DNA of 64,000 bases from Eumeta japonica (Eukaryota; Arthropoda; Insecta; Lepidoptera; Psychidae). The notes under the pieces are model-generated. The model was not told the origin of the DNA, made no database searches, and worked only from the letters and a program-made list of their open reading frames with translations. The translations under genes and the position numbers were made by a program. The DNA is taken from contig BGZK01000281.1 in assembly GCA_005406025.1 (NCBI GenBank), positions 372,001 to 436,000 of the forward strand, written 5' to 3'. How positions within the stretch are numbered: the first letter of the stretch is position 1; each line of letters starts with the position of its first letter. This document shows, piece by piece, positions 22,707-32,877 of this stretch.

Positions 22707-24500
22707 AAATGATAAATTACCAGCCGCTGGGGGACGGGTGGTGCTAATAAATTAATATTAGTCTTATGGTATGTATTATATTATCTGTAAAATAGAACGT
22801 GGCGGTGCGAACGGGATCTATCGCGCAGGTGAACATAGCCTAGGCGCTTGTCATTTCCTATTTATTGCATCAGATGAATAATGACGCTGATTTCATTACG
22901 ATTGTGCATAATATGGATAAGGCTCAGTATCGATGACGAGTAGGAAATGGTCCATATCGCAGACGACAATACGCCGGAGAAAGCGAAACGCCAACAACAT
23001 CCGTTTCATCTTTTTTTCATAAATGAAGGCCCGTAATCCAGAACGTTCCCGGCGGCGTGTAACGGGCTGGTAAATCACCTGGCGCTCAGACGTTATTGCT
23101 CGCGAGTACGCCGGCGGCGGCGGGGATGGGGCGGCGGGGCGGCGCGGGGAGGGAAGAATGCGTGTGGCTCCCGTTTTCTGGGGAGTGATTAAACCCGATC
23201 CCCGTGTAATATTGTTGATTTAGAGAGAGCTCTCAGATGGATGTGGGTGTACTGTCTTTGGTGGTTTTTAAATGAATTTCGACTTTTTTTGATTCGTGAT
23301 ACAATTGTGTCGTCACACCCTCTTCACTTGTATAATTAATCGGTTGTTACTTCAGAATCGATACTCACTAACGATGTGTCCATTTATGTTATGCATTTTC
23401 GTTTTCTAAATCTTGTAAGGAGAATGTATGCAAAAATAAATGCAAGTCGATTTCAAGTGTCATTCGTGAATGGGTAGTTGGTAACGACATTTCTCCACTG
23501 AAAATAGTTTTTCGACTATTATAATAAAAATTGATTTAATGCAATCATATATATCACGTAACGAGAGAATTAACCGATGAGTTTTCAATTTGAATCAAAA
23601 GTTAAGCTACCAGTCACGGATGTTATTGTCGGATTGGCGATAACGATTGTTAGCAGCTTCCAACCTGCGCTGAGCTTGTGCGGAGCGCCGAAGGTCCAAG
23701 GTCTGAAATGAAAACAATGCCAAAGGGTCCTTAAAAGAATTCTCGAATGTGTCAACACACAATAACAATTTGCTGCTGTTTAATGACCTCATTTTTTTAT
23801 AAATGTCCTGTCATGGCGTACAGAAGGCGATATGGTTTTCGCAGAACTTCGACACCGCCCATCCTCATTCGCTATACTTCGTCACTCTAACATTGACATA
23901 CAGATTTTTTTTTTAATTTACCTATGCTAGTTTTCGGTATCCTCTTCAATAAATGAGTGTAATAAGTCGTTGGATGGACATCTCTGAGCTAAACACGTAC
24001 GATGGCGTCTAGACATCCTAGATCTAGTTCAGAGTAATGCCATACTTATACATGCCACTTTGATGTATGTATGTCACAAAGGATGATAAACAAAAGTTAT
24101 TTTATTTTATTAATAAATGATAGCTTAATATTTGTTAAGGACGTGTTTTATTTATTTATTTTATTATTAACTAAAATCAACTGTCAAACAATACTTAATT
24201 TTTATTGCCTGTGTTACCATATTAGGTTTTATTGAGCGCCAAAGAGATTATCATTCTACATATCAATATATTCTAAAGACATGTTATGCAAACATATTGG
24301 ATTGGATACCAGAGTTCATATATTTTTTTGGCATCGTCCTCTCTTTTTGAATTATTGTATTACATATTGTTTTAAATTATTCGATAGGCAAAGTAAATTT
24401 TTAATATACTTCCCGTACCAATTAAGACGAGAAACTTAATAAAGTCGAGGTCGACTCGAAGTTTCGACTCTAATAGTGATGACATGCAAAGAGCGGAGAA
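22707..24500. other. Unassigned, contains one G-quadruplex tract
   Basis: No gene recognised. A short open frame at 22896-23078 (minus) sits in moderately GC-rich DNA next to the G-rich tract at 23122. Confidence 0.35.
23122..23153 (+). other. G-quadruplex-capable tract
   Basis: Four runs of GGGG at 23122, 23128, 23136 and 23146 with loops AT, CGGC and CGGCGC, followed by aggg. It sits in a 60-bp GC-rich island (gccggcggcggcgggg) in AT-rich surroundings. Confidence 0.7.
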
Positions 24501-24509
24501 CTACAGTTC

Positions 24510-24570
24510 CGGCTGAGCGCGCGCGCACCGCCCGCGCCGGGCCCGCGCCCGCGCCCGCCGGACCGTGTCC
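24510..24570 (-). other. C-rich island (G-tract on minus strand)
   Basis: gcgcgcgcaccgcccgcgcc, then gggcccgcgcccgcgcccgc. Three to four CCC runs spaced by 3-7 nt would give a G4-type tract on the minus strand. An 82-codon open frame (24476-24724) crosses it, but its proline/alanine content just reflects the base composition. Confidence 0.55.
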
Positions 24571-25300
24571 CACATTATTTAATGGCACGATTGTTACATT
24601 AGCTCTCTCACCTGCTTGCGTGCTGGCGCCTTTTACCTTGGGCTCATTAGCTCATCATATCCTGTCTTGCTACAACAACTGTAGCATATATGTAATATCT
24701 ACTTTATTATTATTATTTTTATAACAAATTTCTAGACTTTAATAATTTTTAATATTGAAATAATTTCGGGAAATAATTAGGGATGAAAATATTGTTACTC
24801 AAATTAATAAATTTTTTAATTCGAGTTTAAGCTTTAAAATCAAAACAGAAAGTAATTGTGTTTTTAAGAAGTTAGACATAATACATAATTTAATTGTCAT
24901 TTTTTTATAAAAAAGTGCTGCTTAAATTAAGCTTAAGTTATTTTTCAATAACTTTAGTAAAATAAAAATGAGAGGTTTCAATTGATGTCTTCAGAATAAA
25001 AGTAGATAGTAAAAAAAGGAATGTAATATAAAATTTCTTGACATGATTCCCAATATTCCTAATATTTTATTTCTTCTATTTCAGAACAATATTGGATTGT
25101 ATTTCTTATCTCAAAAAACGACGGAAGGATAAATTTGATTATCTTCACAGAATTCTTTAAATTTCATCATAACATGCGAATCGTTCAACTTTCAATTTGA
25201 TCGTGTTGACGATTTCAATCTTCAACGTCCTCATCGCCTTTTAGATTCCACAGAACCGGGACACATATACATTAACAGGTAGCTTTTTATGGTCGTATGT
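24571..25300. other. Unassigned, no gene seen
   Basis: AT-rich except for the first 90 bp. No motif or repeat partner found. Confidence 0.35.
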
Positions 25301-25740
25301 AAAACAGATCGGGTCGTCGACCCCACGCGTTATCAGTGACGCGCATCGGCCGTGCGCGCTACTCGGAAAGTGCTGCGTGAGGTGCGCTCCTAAACGGACT
25401 GCGAGCACCCGTGGCTACTTATTTTCGTAACGAAAATTTGGGGAATCCGTTAAAATGACGCTTAGTTGACTTTTAACTGGACTCGCAGCCGTCACCGCTC
25501 CTCTACTTGATTTCATTGGTCTGTGTTGCTGTGTCACCGTTCACTATTGTCGTTCGTGTTTTGGATCTTTTGGCGGGAAAAAAACATTCAAATCGTGTCC
25601 GTCCTGTTGGTGAATGTGACGAGCTTCGAGCAGAAAATAAAATAGATGCCACCCAAAAGAGTCAAGTCAGAAGACGAACAGTATTAAATTTTATAACTGT
25701 CAGATTTGTCTTATGCATAAACTCAAAACAAAATTAAGTT
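25301..25740 (+). other. CpG-elevated leader-like region with a 12-codon ORF
   Basis: About 120 bp of CpG-rich sequence (cccacgcgttatcagtgacg, gcgcatcggccgtgcgcgct), then a stretch ending in an ATG at 25646 that opens MPPKRVKSEDEQ before a stop. A basic/acidic start of this type is common at the N terminus of retroelement ORF1 and of small chromatin proteins, so this may be a LINE 5' leader. I cannot connect it to the LINE body 300 bp downstream. Function unsupported. Confidence 0.25.
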
Positions 25741-25984
25741 ATAAGAATCAGACTATCCAACACCATAGAACATTACTCCAGTTTACTATTTATGTTTGTT
25801 TTTATATTATTGAATGAGATGAAGTCACTTTTTACATCCTATTCCCTGATCACCTTCAAATCATCATTTTTTAATAAAGTAATTTTCAAAATTAATTTTA
25901 GCCCGAAACGTGACTTTTATACAAAAGGTAGTCGAAATGACTTTTATTGCCTTAAATGTATATTTTACAGTAGTCAGTTGTGCT

Positions 25985-26820
25985 TTCGCTTACCTCAAAC
26001 ACTATTTATTACCTTAATATTTACTCTCATACCTTTTTTCTTAACGCAATCATTCATTTTATTTACCATCTCCTGCAGCTCGCACGCCGACGGCGCAGAG
26101 ATACTTAGTCATCAGCGAACAGGAGGTATTTGACAAACAGCTTATTCATCTTTAGTCCAGATTCATACCCTTTCAAATTATATAGACAGCTATCCCTATA
26201 TAAAGAGAAGGTGAGAGAGTCGAACAAGGAAATGTGTTTGTATACTTGAGTCATCTGTTTACAAATGATTGTAAACATGACGGAGATATCGAAAGTAGAG
26301 TGAATGCGGAAATAAAGTGAATGGGGTCTTGCTTGTTATTATGAATAGTAAATGTGTCTCACGACAAGCGCGTTTGGCTATCCATAATGGGGTCCTGATT
26401 TCTACGCTTATGTCTGGTAGAAGAAGGTATGACAGAAGAAAGATGAATAATGTGTGTGGAGTGTCTCAGCAAGATAGATGGCGGAGCGGCGATATCAGAG
26501 AGTGGTGTGGTTTGAAGGAAGACGTAGTGACTAGAGTAGAAAGAGGTGTGTTGCGGTAGTCGGGCCATCTGGAAAGGTTGAATAAAATGAATGGCTAAAC
26601 AAATTTATATAGCGAATGTGTGTGATGGAAAGGTCGGTAAGGGTTGCTCTAGAAAATTCTGTGCAGACCATATTTGTGGCATATTAAAAAAGGGTCAAAT
26701 TTAAACACTCGAAACCGACGAGCTTGCATGAAAAAATTGATGGATGTCAATGAAGCAAGATAGATGTGCTAAGATCGTACCATGTGGAAATCTATAGTCT
26801 CTATATACTTATTAAGTATT
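25985..26820 (+). pseudogene. 5'-inverted non-LTR retrotransposon fragment
   Basis: Two pieces of one RT polyprotein lie head to head. On the minus strand (26195 down to about 26010): NLKGYESGLKMNK, KYLLFADD at 26108-26119 (catalytic box), then after a stop and frameshift SACELQ and VNKMNDCVKKKGM. On the plus strand (26203 onward): GERVEQGNVFVYLSHLFTND, GDIESRVNAEIK, VSRQARLAIHNGVLI, CGLKEDVVTRVERGVLR, then a worn tail to about 26820. In an intact element the plus part directly follows the minus part, so the 5' piece has been inverted with loss of roughly 20 codons at the junction. That is the signature of twin priming during insertion. The element is dead. Confidence 0.8.
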
Positions 26821-27620
26821 TTTTAATATAGTGAATAATAGATCATCTGTTTTTTGACATTAGATAAGCTGATAGCTGACGCATTTCAATATTATAAAGA
26901 AATATAATAAAAGATAGATAATCAGTAACTGAATAAAATAATGTTACCTATGTTTTACGTGCCCAATTCATTAATAATGTATATTAAAATTTATAAAATA
27001 TTTTGTGGTATTAATGAACTAATACTGATAATGTTTTGACGCCTTTTTTTATGTTTAATAAGGTTTAATTGATTAAAAAAAAAAGTTAAATAATGTTTTA
27101 TTTCTATCCCAATAAAAAAATATTATTAAGTAATTTAGTAGCTAATGCAAAATTAAAGAAAAAACATAAATTACGCATCGAAATTGGTTCATATTCAGTT
27201 TCAGTAGGTATGTTAATATTTTAATGAAGTGTCGATGCATTACTAATGTTAATATTGTAGAATTTAAATAAGTTGTAGTTGGAATGTATACGCATATATA
27301 TTTATTTATTTTTATCTATTTCGTAATGTATCTAGAACAGAGAACAATCATCACAATGTTAGTGGGAATCAAAGTCATATTACAGTAATGGGATTGTAAT
27401 CCTAACTGTGTGCACACAGCATGCGATACAGACAGAGAATAAGAAACTATTGAGTAATTAAAACGAAAACAAGTCATTAAGCAAAAAAAATAATGACTGA
27501 TAAAATTATTACTGTACGCTGTCCTATCTTTATAGCAATTACAACTTTAGCGACAAATTTTATGGCAAAGATAATGAGCGGCAATAAATACAAATACTGT
27601 CGGATTTTAACGAGGACCAT
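26821..27620. other. AT-rich, no gene seen
   Basis: Long A/T runs and no assignable feature. Confidence 0.35.
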
Positions 27621-28043
27621 CTGTATGGATCGTTTGTATGTATACGGTTTAGTTTCCAAAATGTTCAGATTATCGTGCTGCCCGGTCATCGTTAAGGCGA
27701 CACATTTTTGCAATTGGGTTATAATAAGCGGTGTTATTATTGCGTACGAGCAGGGTGAACGTCCTGTGTTGGCGAAATCTGCGCATGGCATTGAAATTAA
27801 TAGAGAGAAGAAGCTAGGGCGAGTTGACTATGGAGTGTACCAATTTGTGGAGATACAACAGATTGTCCTTCTTGTGACGGTTTTCGATAGTTGGTAAATT
27901 GAATTCATCACACCTTTGTTTGTTAACCACGAGAGATCCGCCGAGATTGAATTTTTGTGAGAGGAATTCGAGAAATCGGTTTTGAGGTCTTTCGATGTCC
28001 CGTATGTGGACAAAGCAAGAAGGCGACCAAACTATGCAGGTAT
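27621..28043 (-). pseudogene. Jockey-like LINE RT, C-terminal part
   Basis: On the minus strand: CIVWSPSCFVHIRDIERPQN, RFLEFLSQKFNL, then LPTIENRHKKDNLLYLHKLV, the typical end of a Jockey-like RT protein ('leucine-glutamate-tyrosine ... IVW ... IERVQ ... FL'). After an in-frame stop at the proline that follows VNS, another frame continues with RRFRQHRTFTLLVRNNNTAY and NPIAKMCRL. The element is continued on the other side of the THAP transposon at 29069. Frameshifts and stops make it inactive. The 27493-27897 plus-strand open frame is a shadow of this. Confidence 0.8.
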
Positions 28044-28172
28044 TGGCTATGTGCAAAGCGAGTAGTGGCAGACAGATAACGACCGTAGCGCACAACACGG
28101 CAGAAATTGGAAAGAAATGCGGATGATCAGCTGTCAAAAGTGTTGGTTGCAGTACAAAATCAAAGCAAAGAA

Positions 28173-28568
28173 ATGGGCCATGACTGTTGTTGCGTTGTTA
28201 ACTGCAAAAATAACGGCCTCAATAGCAAATGTAAATTTTATATTTTCCCAAGAGCGTCATACAAAATAGAATAACGAAAAAAATGGATTGCTGCTGTGAA
28301 AAGAAAGAAGTAAGTGTCATTCACGGCTCATGACATAACCTTAAATTACAATATTACTGGAACAGTTTGTGTTTATAATATTTTAAGTGACCACTAACAT
28401 GTTTTATTTTGTCATTTTAGTGTTGATGGTACACAATGGTCTCCAAAACCTCGCGACAAAATTTGTAGTGAACATTTTATTGGAGGAAAAAATTCAGAGG
28501 AACAATTAAGTCCAAGCTACGTTCCTACGATATTTGATTATAGACACAGTCACATTTTACACCAGTGA
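28173..28568 (+). pseudogene. THAP-domain protein, two exons, one premature stop
   Basis: Exon 1 28173-28309, intron 28310-28420 (gtaagt...ttttag), exon 2 28421-28568 ending in TGA. The spliced product would be about 95 residues, essentially one THAP zinc finger: C7 and C11 (CVVNC), W38 in KKWIAAVK, C61 and H64 in ICSEHF, and the VPTIF box at 80-84. Spacing of 49 residues between C11 and C61 is within the family range. THAP domains bind DNA, in transposons usually the element's own ends. Codon 34 is TAA (28272-28274), one transition from CAA. The rest of the frame is clean, so the decay is recent. The start ATG is chosen because the finger begins four residues later. Confidence 0.85.
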
Positions 28569-28642
28569 CGACACGAGCACCATTGATCTGTAAAAAATAA
28601 TAAGAAGGATAAGAAGTTTACAATTAGTAAATTGGAAATGAC

Positions 28643-28879
28643 TTACATGTAATAGCATTCTGGCATCACATAAACATTACTTACGTTTAAACTGGTTTTG
28701 TATGGTGTTAGTGTCACAGATGTCTGACGAATTACGTGGGCTCGTATTAAGTAGCTCTGGCCGTTATGTCGCAGTTCTTCCACATTTCTCACATGCTCGG
28801 CTAATACTAATTTATTGCCTTTTATCTCAGTTTGTGGTTGGAAACTAATATTATGTGTAATAGTTTCAAACCCGGTTTT
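28643..28879 (-). pseudogene. Second transposon ORF, truncated exon
   Basis: An uninterrupted minus-strand frame of about 79 codons inside the THAP element, converging on the THAP gene. It contains FQPQTEIKGNKLVLAEHVRN and then IRAHVIRQTSVTLTPYKT. A donor-type GTAAGT at 28684-28679 follows SLN, so the real coding part probably ends there and the remaining 13 codons are intron. The text resembles, from memory, the segment before the SWIM finger and YqaJ-type nuclease in transposon-derived arthropod proteins; that identification is weak. No catalytic part remains, which would fit an internal deletion. Confidence 0.5.
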
Positions 28880-29068
28880 TTATTATTATATTCATTTTAC
28901 AGTAAAACTATTGAATAAATTGCACTTAAATAATGTCAACAATACTATTTTAATCTTTGGTTTTATTTATATTTGCAAAGAAAACTAACAATGTTTACAT
29001 TGTTATTATTTGACAGCTTCCGAAAATGTTGTAAACGCTACGCGTCGCCACCGTCGCGCACATAGCCA

Positions 29069-29425
29069 ATACTCCAAGATATTACGAACGGGACTAAGAT
29101 AAACTGCAATTAAGCTGGAAATTTTTTTGAAAGCCTGTTGATGTAAAGACAGACCTCAACATTCTGTTACTTTTATCGCGTGCGCATGATGAGAACGAAA
29201 TGTTAACTTTTCGTCAAATAAAACTCCCCAAGTCACTGATCTCAGAACTCCCGTTCAGAACCTTATCCACAGTTTTGTAGTCATAACATATTTTGATCCT
29301 TTTGCTTGTGAAGCTCATGGATATATTACATTTGGATATATTAAGCGTCATAGAATTTTTATTGCACCAACTGTACATGTCATTTAGGTCTCTCTGAAGA
29401 CGTATATATAAAAAAGCACGATTTG
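29069..29425 (-). pseudogene. Jockey-like LINE RT, middle part
   Basis: Minus-strand reading from about 29400: LQRDLNDMYSWCNKNSM, TLNISKCNI, SFTSKRIKICYDYKTVDK, EISDLG, then (after a 1-nt shift) VLFDEKLTFRSHHAHAIK, a stop, and ISSLIAVYLSPVRNILEY. This is the stretch between the YADD box and the C-terminal domain of a Jockey-type RT, and it joins the fragment at 27621-28043 once the THAP element is removed. The upstream catalytic palm is not recognisable. Confidence 0.8.
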
Positions 29426-29429
29426 AATT

Positions 29430-30144
29430 TAATTTCTTGTCTAGGGTATAGCCGATTTGTATTTAATTTGAACGCAGTCATGTCAACACAGCGTCGAGTA
29501 TAATCCATCTTGTTATGACTACAATTACGTAATTAATGAGCCCTCCGCTTCGGCTGCACGTCTTTGAGAATTGTAAATAATTAAAAGCTTTTATGCAAAA
29601 TAACTGGCCAAGAGGGAATAACGAATGAGCGAGAGAGCTTCGTTGCTTAAATGTTGTGCGCCATTTTTATTTATCTTCTTTTTTAGTCAAAACAGTCAAT
29701 TATTTCTTTTATCTTTCTACAGAACGCCACCCTATTCTGTTCGCCTCTGTGATGTCTACATTCTGATGGGGGCCCTCTTGTTTTTAGGATATCAAACTTA
29801 ATATAGATGAAAATCGATTTTCTTATCAACCGATAAGTTTAGTATTAAGTAATATTATTTTCAATAGTATTCTTCTGTAATATCTTAAATGTATTTTTGT
29901 AGTTCTTTATTGACTTCTGAATTTCACATTATTTATGTACAAAAATGGATGTTTTTGCGTGTGATATTGTTACACTTTTGTTTTGTTATTAAAGAGGTTT
30001 TCATGCAATCTATTTTAACATCAGTCTTTGTCTGTGTATTTGTTCTATCGAATCAAACAGCGATGCTAAAAATTCTTTCACTTATAGAAACTTAAAAAGA
30101 ATATGTTTATTTTGCTCAATGATGCCCGATTAGTACAAAAACAA
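29430..30144. other. Unassigned, no gene seen
   Basis: AT-rich with a short open frame at 29889-30095 that has no known motif. Confidence 0.35.
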
Positions 30145-30411
30145 TCGTGACCGGTGGCAGTATCGAAATTGAAGTCGAGACCAAGTATGCTCCTCGTATC
30201 GACAGTTTTGAAGAGCCAGAAATTGGGAACGTGACCGGGGTCAAAATTCAGTATGGGATCGGTATTAAAATAAAAAGTGACACCGGAATCGTGATTAGAG
30301 ACGTTACCGGTAGGAAATTGAAAACTGGAACGAGAGTGGGATCGACAGCAAGATCGATGTATACGGAACACGTTCTGTGTCCATGAGGACGAAACCGCGG
30401 GCGGAAAGCTA
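30145..30411 (-). repeat. CTAG-ended purine-rich repeat
   Basis: Purine tract of recurrent ga(c)cgg-type words (gaccgggg, tgacaccggaatcg, gacgttaccggtagg) ending ccgcgggcggaaagcta at 30394-30410. Open frames across it on both strands are by-products of the regular composition. Confidence 0.55.
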
Positions 30412-30550
30412 TATGCTCCGAAATAGACTCGACTAGTGTTCAGAGAATTTTAATATCGGACGACGTCTCGAAATCGACCGAGTGCCGTATTACCATTTCC
30501 AGGTACGGAACCTTAAATGTGATAGCTGTGTAATGTAATAAGCCTCGCCC

Positions 30551-30590
30551 GGGGCTGGTGGGGGTCGGGGTCAGGGGGAACGGGGGGCGG
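30551..30590 (+). other. Strong G-quadruplex tract
   Basis: Five G runs of 4-6 (30551, 30560, 30567, 30574, 30582) separated by 2-5 nt. It lies in a 60-bp GC island bounded by cctcgccc and catgtcgacgccgcg. Confidence 0.75.
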
Positions 30591-30599
30591 CATGTCGAC

Positions 30600-32117
30600 G
30601 CCGCGTCGCAGTAACTGAATTTATGAAATAGAATTATGTCATTCCTTTATATCTCATTTCAAACAAAAGGGAAATCAGTGACTTTATTGCCCGGACCGAG
30701 GCCGCGTTATGACATTTCTCGGCGCACCTCCTCGGGAACATTATGTCGCAACTTTTTGTAAGCTCGCCTACTTTGCTTTTGTGTATTAAAGTAATTGACA
30801 TCATTATTTTTAGTACGATGCCATTTAAATTGTAATGTTCGGCCACCATTATTCTTGTGGTGACTTCTGTCGTGGTTGTGAGCATTATAAAAAGTACGTG
30901 CATGATTTTATTACCGTAGTATGGAAAGGGCAGTACTGTATGAAAATAAATAGTGAGTACTGAAGAAGAAGCAGTAGTGTGAAAGACGGAAATGGATGCT
31001 TTTTCTTTAAAAGACATAAAGGATACACAAATATGTACCTAAAAAATAAATAAAATATCACCACACACCATGTTTCAAAGTTAAATTTTCGTATTACTTT
31101 TATATGAGATATTACTTTAAAGCATGCGCCGCTATCTTCAAGTTTTATTTACTCTTTGTATTGCTAAAATTTGTTAAACATGAATAACAAAAAAAAAAAT
31201 CACAATTTTAGTTGTTTTCACGACCCCACAACTGAGTCACACCAAAACCTATTTGTCTCATCAAAATTGCGTGACGAAGAGGTTTGGACCTGACGCACCA
31301 CACTGGCCCCATGAGGATTGCGGGCTGATACGTTTTGATTGGGGGCGTTATTATTGTGTAAATTATGGTCTATTTCTTGTAACGCACAACATATCGATAT
31401 AAAAGTGTTTCACTGATATATGAAAATTTAGTTTTTTTTTGTTTTGGCTAGATATATAACTATTGTTAGTCCTAATTTTTGTAGAGTATTTTGTGGACTG
31501 CCGAAATGTGGTAGAGACAGAACGTTTTCTAGATTTTGCGTATGCAGAGCTAAAGATGAAATTTCTCTTCTTTCTTTTTTAAAGATTACCGTTTAATAGC
31601 AAGAAAGAAGCCGCCTGCCAAATCAGGTACACAATATCAAAAATTAGAATCGTAAGTATTTTGAAATGCGGATTCTTTATAAATCACAAAGGTTTCGGAA
31701 TCTTTTAGAAGCCAGCTTCTAATAGATTTCGGCGGATCATCAATAATTCAGTCCAGGTCCTGGGCCCCGGTACTCGGTTGAGATGTCGTTTATTTACTCG
31801 CGCCGGCCATGTGGTCCACACGTGACCAGCATCGCGATCTGTTACAGTGGAACCTTGGGGCCGGTGAGGAGGTCGTTCATCAGCTGTCTGCGAGAAGGAG
31901 ATGAATTTATCTTCTTCATTTTTGGACGTAATACATGTATAACTATAAGTAGAAATTGGATATGATTACAATGAGACAATATAAAAAAAAAATAGCTCAA
32001 AAACAATAAACAGATAGCATAATGATGATAGAGATCAAAAAGCCACCCTGATTTCCCAATATTTGTGGTAAATATTTAATTGCTAATTCAAATTATGTTA
32101 TTATTGACCATTCAAAT
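30600..32117. other. Unassigned, one GC-richer block
   Basis: No gene seen. The block at about 31750-31890 (ggtcctgggccccggtactc, cgcgccggccatgtggtcc) is open for 60 codons on the plus strand but has no recognisable motif. Another stretch at about 31220-31345 has clustered cca/tga words suggestive of an old repeat. Confidence 0.35.
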
Positions 32118-32560
32118 TATTTAATTGTCTGATTGGCGCAGTTGGTAGTGACTACTTGCGGGGGGCGTGGATTTGAGTCCCGCATAAGACAAACGTTTTA
32201 TTATTTAATTCAAAAATGATGTTTGTCTTGGGTCTGGTGTTTCTATGTTTTGTATATCCTGTGTAGACAAGGATAGAAGGCTTGTATTATGGGTACCAGA
32301 TAGTTGACACACACACGCATGCACGCACACACGCCCGCACGCACGCGCGCAGGCACGCAGTTATTTTAACAAAGTTGTTCTAAAATAGAAGAATATTATG
32401 ATTATTTGCGAAAAGATGCATGATAAAATCCATACTGTATATGTTATAGCACATACTGTGTATGTGCATGTATTATATCAATTATCTGGTATCCATAATA
32501 CAAGTCTCATTGCTTAGATTGGGACCAGATGGTGCTGTGTATATATGTACGCCTACGAAG
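32118..32560 (+). mobile_element. tRNA-derived SINE with internal satellite
   Basis: The head has an A box TGGCGCAGTTGG (32134-32145) and a B box GGATTTGAGTCC (32169-32180) 23 nt apart, as in the lepidopteran SINEs with a 'ggcgcagt' head. The body has cttgtattatgggtaccaga (32281) and, inverted, the same word at 32478-32504. The end reads gggaccagatggtgctgtgt. Between the inverted words lies a CACG-type microsatellite. pol III transcription and LINE-dependent copying are known for the class; this copy looks old. Confidence 0.7.
32309..32358. repeat. CA/CACG microsatellite
   Basis: acacacacacgcatgcacgc, then acacacgcccgcacgcacgc. Imperfect 4-bp CACG period inside the SINE. Confidence 0.85.
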
Positions 32561-32877
32561 ATATTATTATTATATTATTATCGTTATTATTAAAAAAATG
32601 CTTATTAAGACAGTCATTTTATTTCGCAACACACTAACTGCTCAACAACAGTTTATAATTTCGATTTTAAATAATTGACATTCACATAATTAGTTGTAAT
32701 TATTACTGTATTTAATATAATCTATAATAATATATAAATCTATAGAGGATTTTTATTTTTATTCGGTTATAACTGATTAACTTTATATGCGATTAAGGTG
32801 AAATTTTGTATTAGCTTAGAAAAAAAAACTCTCGCTTAATTGATGCATTAATTCTTAGGAAATCTATCTGACTGTAG

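Larger units (their letters stand above)
28044..29068 (+). mobile_element. THAP-bearing TIR DNA transposon (ISL2EU-like), nested in a LINE
   Basis: Both ends read TGGCTATGTGC inward (28044-28054 and the complement at 29058-29068), with imperfect similarity continuing for about 40 bp (tggc, gacc/gacg, gtagcg). Each end is bordered by AT (28042-28043 and 29069-29070). Deleting the element plus one AT restores the interrupted LINE frame as ILEYTCIVW, so the ends and a 2-bp AT duplication are well determined. Inside are a plus-strand THAP gene with an intron and a converging minus-strand open frame. A THAP protein with 2-bp AT duplications matches, from memory, the ISL2EU superfamily. At 1,025 bp it is far shorter than an autonomous element, so internal deletion is likely. 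Confidence 0.75.

Noticed and set aside
24476..24724. 82-codon open frame with an Ala/Pro-rich start
   Set aside because: Base composition of the C-rich island explains it.
27493..27897. 134-codon plus-strand open frame
   Set aside because: It is the antisense shadow of the LINE C-terminal fragment on the minus strand, whose text is recognisable (MCRL, LLYLHKLV).
28044..29068. P-element or hAT assignment for the THAP transposon
   Set aside because: Those superfamilies make 8-bp target duplications. Here no 8-bp repeat flanks the element, and a 2-bp AT restores the host LINE frame exactly.
28044..29068. TA (mariner-type) target duplication for the same element
   Set aside because: Using TA instead of AT would leave the rejoined LINE out of frame.
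30078..30386. Overlapping open frames of 97 and 79 codons on opposite strands
   Set aside because: Both follow the purine-rich CTAG-family repeat; the DFNFD/NFDPG-like periodicity comes from the repeat, not from a protein.
32118..32196. Functional tRNA gene on the plus strand
   Set aside because: Promoter boxes fit, but the sequence continues into a SINE body and the acceptor stem does not close.
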